From Stemphylium vesicarium (Eukaryota > Ascomycota > Dothideomycetes > Pleosporales > Pleosporaceae): a stretch of 35,085 nucleotides of DNA. A program made the position numbers and the translations under genes. Where the stretch lies: assembly GCA_004380135.1 (NCBI GenBank), contig QXCR01000306.1, positions 1-35,085 on the forward strand, written 5' to 3'. Below the pieces are notes generated by a model, which saw only the letters and a list, made by a program, of their open reading frames with translations, did not search any database and was not told the origin of the DNA. Below are positions 32,296 through 35,085 of the stretch, one piece after another. Positions within the stretch are counted from its first letter, which is position 1. Each line of letters opens with the position of its first letter.

Positions 32296-32814
32296 GGCGT
32301 TTGCAATCTTAGCTTAGTCTAGGAATAGCGAGGCGCGAATGACTTTAGAGGTGTCGAGAGTAGAGAGGCATCGTCGCGATAGAGCGAAGCAGGCAGAGGA
32401 AGCTTGCGCTGGGCTGCTGTGAAGGCTGCCTGTCGAGGCAGTGCATGCGGCCAGGCTGAGCGGATGCTGTGCACATCGAGCATCCTGTGCCGCCCCGCCT
32501 CACGTCTTGTGCTGGACAGCGTTCGCTCACGTTAGATGACTGCCCACGTGGGTAGGGTGCTAGCGGGTAGAGCAGTCCTAGCTAGATTGCTATTATAGCG
32601 TCTCGCGACACTTATGTTAACGAGGTAGGTTACACAGCGATAAAGGTCGTGCAGACGCAAAGATACTTGTTTGTTGCGCACGTTTTGCGCACTATTTAGC
32701 GGACATTCGATAGAAAGCTTATTACTTTGTGTTGGAACTAGTATAAGCCTGAGCACCATTTAATAGCTAGCTAGTGAACCGCTTTGCGAAGAGATTTATG
32801 CAGCGAGTAGGAAG
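32296..32814. other. Upstream region of the NLR gene
   Basis: GC-balanced 519 bp with no recognisable gene. It contains short local inverted repeats (for example CTGTCGAGGCAG). It presumably held the NLR promoter. Confidence 0.4.
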
Positions 32815-33185
32815 CGCGACTATCTGTAACGCGCGTGTGCTTGACTGGACCAACAGCTGCCTGCAAGTCGGGAATAAGAGTTGCCTGAGGCGGGGTGCTC
32901 AAAGGCGCAGTTCCCAACCACAGTGCGCGCAGTGCGGGCGTGAAGATATCTCAGCACGCTACTGCAAGCTGCGGCTTGCTAAGAACTGCTAAAGACGCAC
33001 GGCCGTCTAGACGCGTTTTGACGATCTTGCTGTTTGCGCGGCGAAACTGCCGGATGCGCATTCTCCACCTTGAATTAACCTTTTGCATCTGCAGTCTTGA
33101 TCTTTGTTATCTTGGCTTGCTTTGAAGCCCACCGAGCTCTTCGTAGATACGTACTGTCGCGAATGAATAGGGGGTGTTGGAGGAG
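32815..33185 (+). repeat. Inverted repeat flanking the NLR gene, right copy
   Basis: Matches the reverse complement of 28690-29045 and is far less RIP-mutated. A shared TGCTAAAGACGCACGGCC block lies at about 32986-33003 and a TAGATACGTACT block at about 33143-33154. The similarity ends soon after GTGTTGGAGGAGAG (about 33172-33185). A frame here includes a weak CxxC pattern, but its identity is unresolved. Confidence 0.7.
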
Positions 33186-33885
33186 AGTATTATACGGGGT
33201 TCGGCGATGCTTCTCTGGTCCTGGTCCGTACTAAGGCAGGCGAGGTATTATATAGCGGTATGCCTATAGAGTTATTTAGCAACTAAGTAAATTAGTAGAT
33301 ATATAAGTAAAGATAATTTAATTTTAAATAGGTAATAAAATAACTAAATAATAGTCTAAGTAAAAGATATAATTATAAGAGTTAACTAAAATAAGAAAAA
33401 TAAGAAAACTTTTCTATTCTTATATTCTTATTACCAAGTCTATTACTATTACTACTATTATAATATTATTATTATTCTACCTAATATCTTTAATAGTAGC
33501 TATTACTTAGATACTACTATTACATACTAGTGCCTAATAGTTAGTCTTAGTATAACATTAATCATATAACTTATACGCTTTATACTAATTATTATATTTT
33601 ATTTTATATAATTATTAGCTACTAATATTATATTTATTATCTAAGAGAGGCCTTTACTTATTATTTACAATATTACTTTTTCTCTAAGGGTTATTATTGT
33701 TAGAATATAAGCTTAATTAAGCTTAAGTAAGCCTTAGTAAGCTTAAGTAAGCACTAGTACTCTTTTAGCTAGAATGGCACTACTATAGCTATTACGTTCT
33801 TATACACGTAATCTATAACGTAGAAATTATGTATACCTAGGTTATCTATTAGTAAGATAGAATATTCTAGATAACCTAGCATTTA
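33186..33885. other. AT-rich, RIP-like DNA of unknown origin
   Basis: TpA-rich, no frame recognised. It holds a short GCTTAAGTAA-type tandem stretch (about 33711-33757) and a perfect 12-bp inverted repeat CTAGGTTATCTA / TAGATAACCTAG (33837-33848, 33868-33879) just outside the gypsy end, which could be part of a small element or LTR. Confidence 0.45.
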
Positions 33886-34793
33886 TGTAAGGGGCTAGCT
33901 CTAGGAGCACTTAAGGAGTAGATAGCTAATAGTAAGGCTAGGTATATAGTAATTATATTTAATAAGAAGCTATTAGTCTATCTACGCTAGTATTTATCTA
34001 TTTATTAGATAAATATTAGTCTAAGGTAATCTAAGTATCTATTAGATATATTTACTAAGATTTTATTAAGAAGCTCTATTAAAGAGCGTTTAGTCTATTA
34101 TAATATCTCTCTTTTTTAAGGGTCTACTTATTTTCTTTCTAAAACTTATCTAGGAGGCGTCCTTTAGCGTTATAGTATAGTACTATATAAGATAGCTAGT
34201 AGTCTAGGGCTTTTATATTCTTAAGTAGCTAGACTAGCTTAAATAATATTTAGTAGTATTCTCTCTATTTAACTTTATATTTATATTTAGCTCCTCGTCT
34301 AACGTAGTATTTGTATTTAACTATAATATCTTTTATTACTTATTTATTCTCTCCCGCTACTTATAGCACTAGTAGCTAAGAATTATTTACTTTTTAGCTT
34401 AATAGTAGGTCTAAATTTATAAACTTAATTTAATTAATATAGAATACTAAGTAAGGGCCTAAAAGTATATTTAGCTTAACTAAGTAGTTATTAACTATCT
34501 TTAGTATTATATGTTTAGCGTTTTTCTAGTCTTACTTCTTTAATATCTACTTAGTATCTTACTACTAGTCTAAGTATAACTAAATTTTATTACTTATCTA
34601 ATATTATTAAGCCTCTTATTATATTTTATTTACTTATTAATCTTACTTCTACTATATACTTACTATACTTATTTAAACTAACTTAAGAACGCTTTAGAGT
34701 TTTAAGATAATCTACTCTACTTTTTTATTATTTAAGTAGTTATTAGGTATACTTAGAGAGAGTATTTATTCTTCTAGTATCTATAGCTAACGT
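33886..34793 (-). mobile_element. Second, inverted copy of the Ty3/gypsy 3' end (RIP-degraded)
   Basis: The reverse complement is colinear with about 3580-4494, from the end of integrase through the chromodomain-like part to the CCCCTTACA terminus. Differences are transitions plus small indels. It is cut at 34793 by the pogo-type transposon end. Confidence 0.85.
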
Positions 34794-34801
34794 ACCTCAC
34801 G

Positions 34802-34832
34802 GGTTCGTGCACCACACAGGTTCGTGCACCAC
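34802..34832. repeat. Two subterminal 14-bp direct repeats of the pogo-type element
   Basis: GGTTCGTGCACCAC at 34802-34815 and 34819-34832, 17 bp apart, close to the element edge. Placement suggests transposase-binding sites or part of the terminal inverted repeat. Confidence 0.55.
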
Positions 34833-34917
34833 TTTTGCCAAGCCCCCACCAAAACCACCCCATTCTGGCGCAAAACAGCCCACTTTGGCCCTGTATAGAG
34901 CAATATAACACGAGATA

Positions 34918-35085
34918 TTATTCAGAGTCTACTTCTACTGCTTGCTTACACGTACGCGCATTATGCCCAGTCTGATTGCACTGTCTGCAGCGCCTTTGAG
35001 TTGGCTCACCTCCTTCAGCGCGTACCTGCTTCTTTGCCTTCTTCCCATCACTACGCGCCCCAAACTCCTTTAGAGCAGTTAGACG
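34918..35085 (-). CDS. pogo/Fot1-type transposase, C-terminal 55 residues (partial)
   Basis: The frame enters from the right edge and ends at TAA (34918-34920) with no internal stop. A basic Lys/Arg stretch leads to RRCRQCNQTGHNARTC, a CCHC knuckle (C-x2-C-x4-H-x4-C) that closes many fungal pogo-type DDE transposases. CpA and TpG are normal, so this copy has not been hit by RIP, unlike the gypsy DNA it abuts; it probably arrived later or is low in copy number. The DDE core lies outside the window. Confidence 0.78.
   Translation of the reverse strand, partial: RLTALKEFGARSDGKKAKKQVRAEGGEPTQRRCRQCNQTGHNARTCKQAVEVDSE

Larger units (their letters stand above)
34794..35085 (-). mobile_element. 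Terminal part of a pogo/Fot1-type DNA transposon, extending past the window
   Basis: Composition changes abruptly at 34793/34794 from RIP-mutated gypsy DNA to GC-balanced DNA. The stretch holds the transposase 3' end and about 120 bp of terminal non-coding DNA with a repeated GGTTCGTGCACCAC motif. The outer boundary near TA at 34795-34796 agrees with TA-targeted insertion of this superfamily, but the other end is not visible. Confidence 0.65.

Noticed and set aside
32926..32975. Zinc-knuckle-like CxxC in the right inverted repeat
   Set aside because: The His ligand is absent, the left copy does not keep the pattern, and the opposite strand reads equally well, so coding strand and family are undecided.

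Overview
The window is nuclear DNA of a filamentous ascomycete (Pezizomycotina; Dothideomycetes is my best guess, from gene style and mobile elements, not proven). Genes have short 47-121 bp introns with GT-AG ends and CTAAY/CTGAY-like branch sites. GC-balanced gene DNA is set between very AT-rich blocks in which CpA/TpG is almost absent and TpA abundant. That is the signature of repeat-induced point mutation (RIP): element reading frames stay aligned but carry TAA/TAG where Gln or Trp codons are expected, and Cys/His of zinc knuckles read as Tyr.

Layout. 1-4494: decayed Ty3/gypsy element (gag knuckle, protease, RT, integrase, chromodomain). About 4560-8448: decayed Ty1/copia element. 8449-8528 plus 11612-11731: one solo LTR split by a younger LTR element (8529-11597; 287/288-bp LTRs) that carries an intron-containing ORF and is flanked by an unusually long 14-bp direct duplication. 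11732-12583: two broken pogo/Fot1-type transposase pieces in opposite orientation. 13082-28283: gene island. 28690-33185: an NLR-type gene (HET, NB-ARC, TPR) framed by inverted repeats. 33186-34793: AT-rich DNA with a second, inverted copy of the gypsy 3' end. 34794-35085: the end of a pogo-type transposon whose coding DNA is not RIP-mutated.

Gene island, left to right: CAX Ca2+/H+ exchanger (-); broken F-box/ankyrin-like gene (+); membrane-anchored LysM protein (+); AFG3/Yta10 m-AAA protease (-); QCR8 subunit of respiratory complex III (-); Zn2Cys6 transcription factor (-); secreted PAF-acetylhydrolase-like alpha/beta hydrolase (+), divergent from the factor; atypical SDR/NmrA-like oxidoreductase (+). 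Exon structures were rebuilt by hand for AFG3, QCR8, the transcription factor and the SDR; all close in frame. QCR8 and AFG3 are both inner-mitochondrial-membrane genes on the same strand. The factor, hydrolase and SDR could form a small regulated group, but this is inference from adjacency only.

The parts most worth a second look are the HET-NB-ARC-TPR gene with RIP-type stops and a near-identical 126-bp TPR array between inverted repeats, the nested LTR element with a spliced ORF and 14-bp duplication, and a likely GC-AG intron splitting a zinc cluster. I found no CRISPR, no rRNA and no convincing tRNA.
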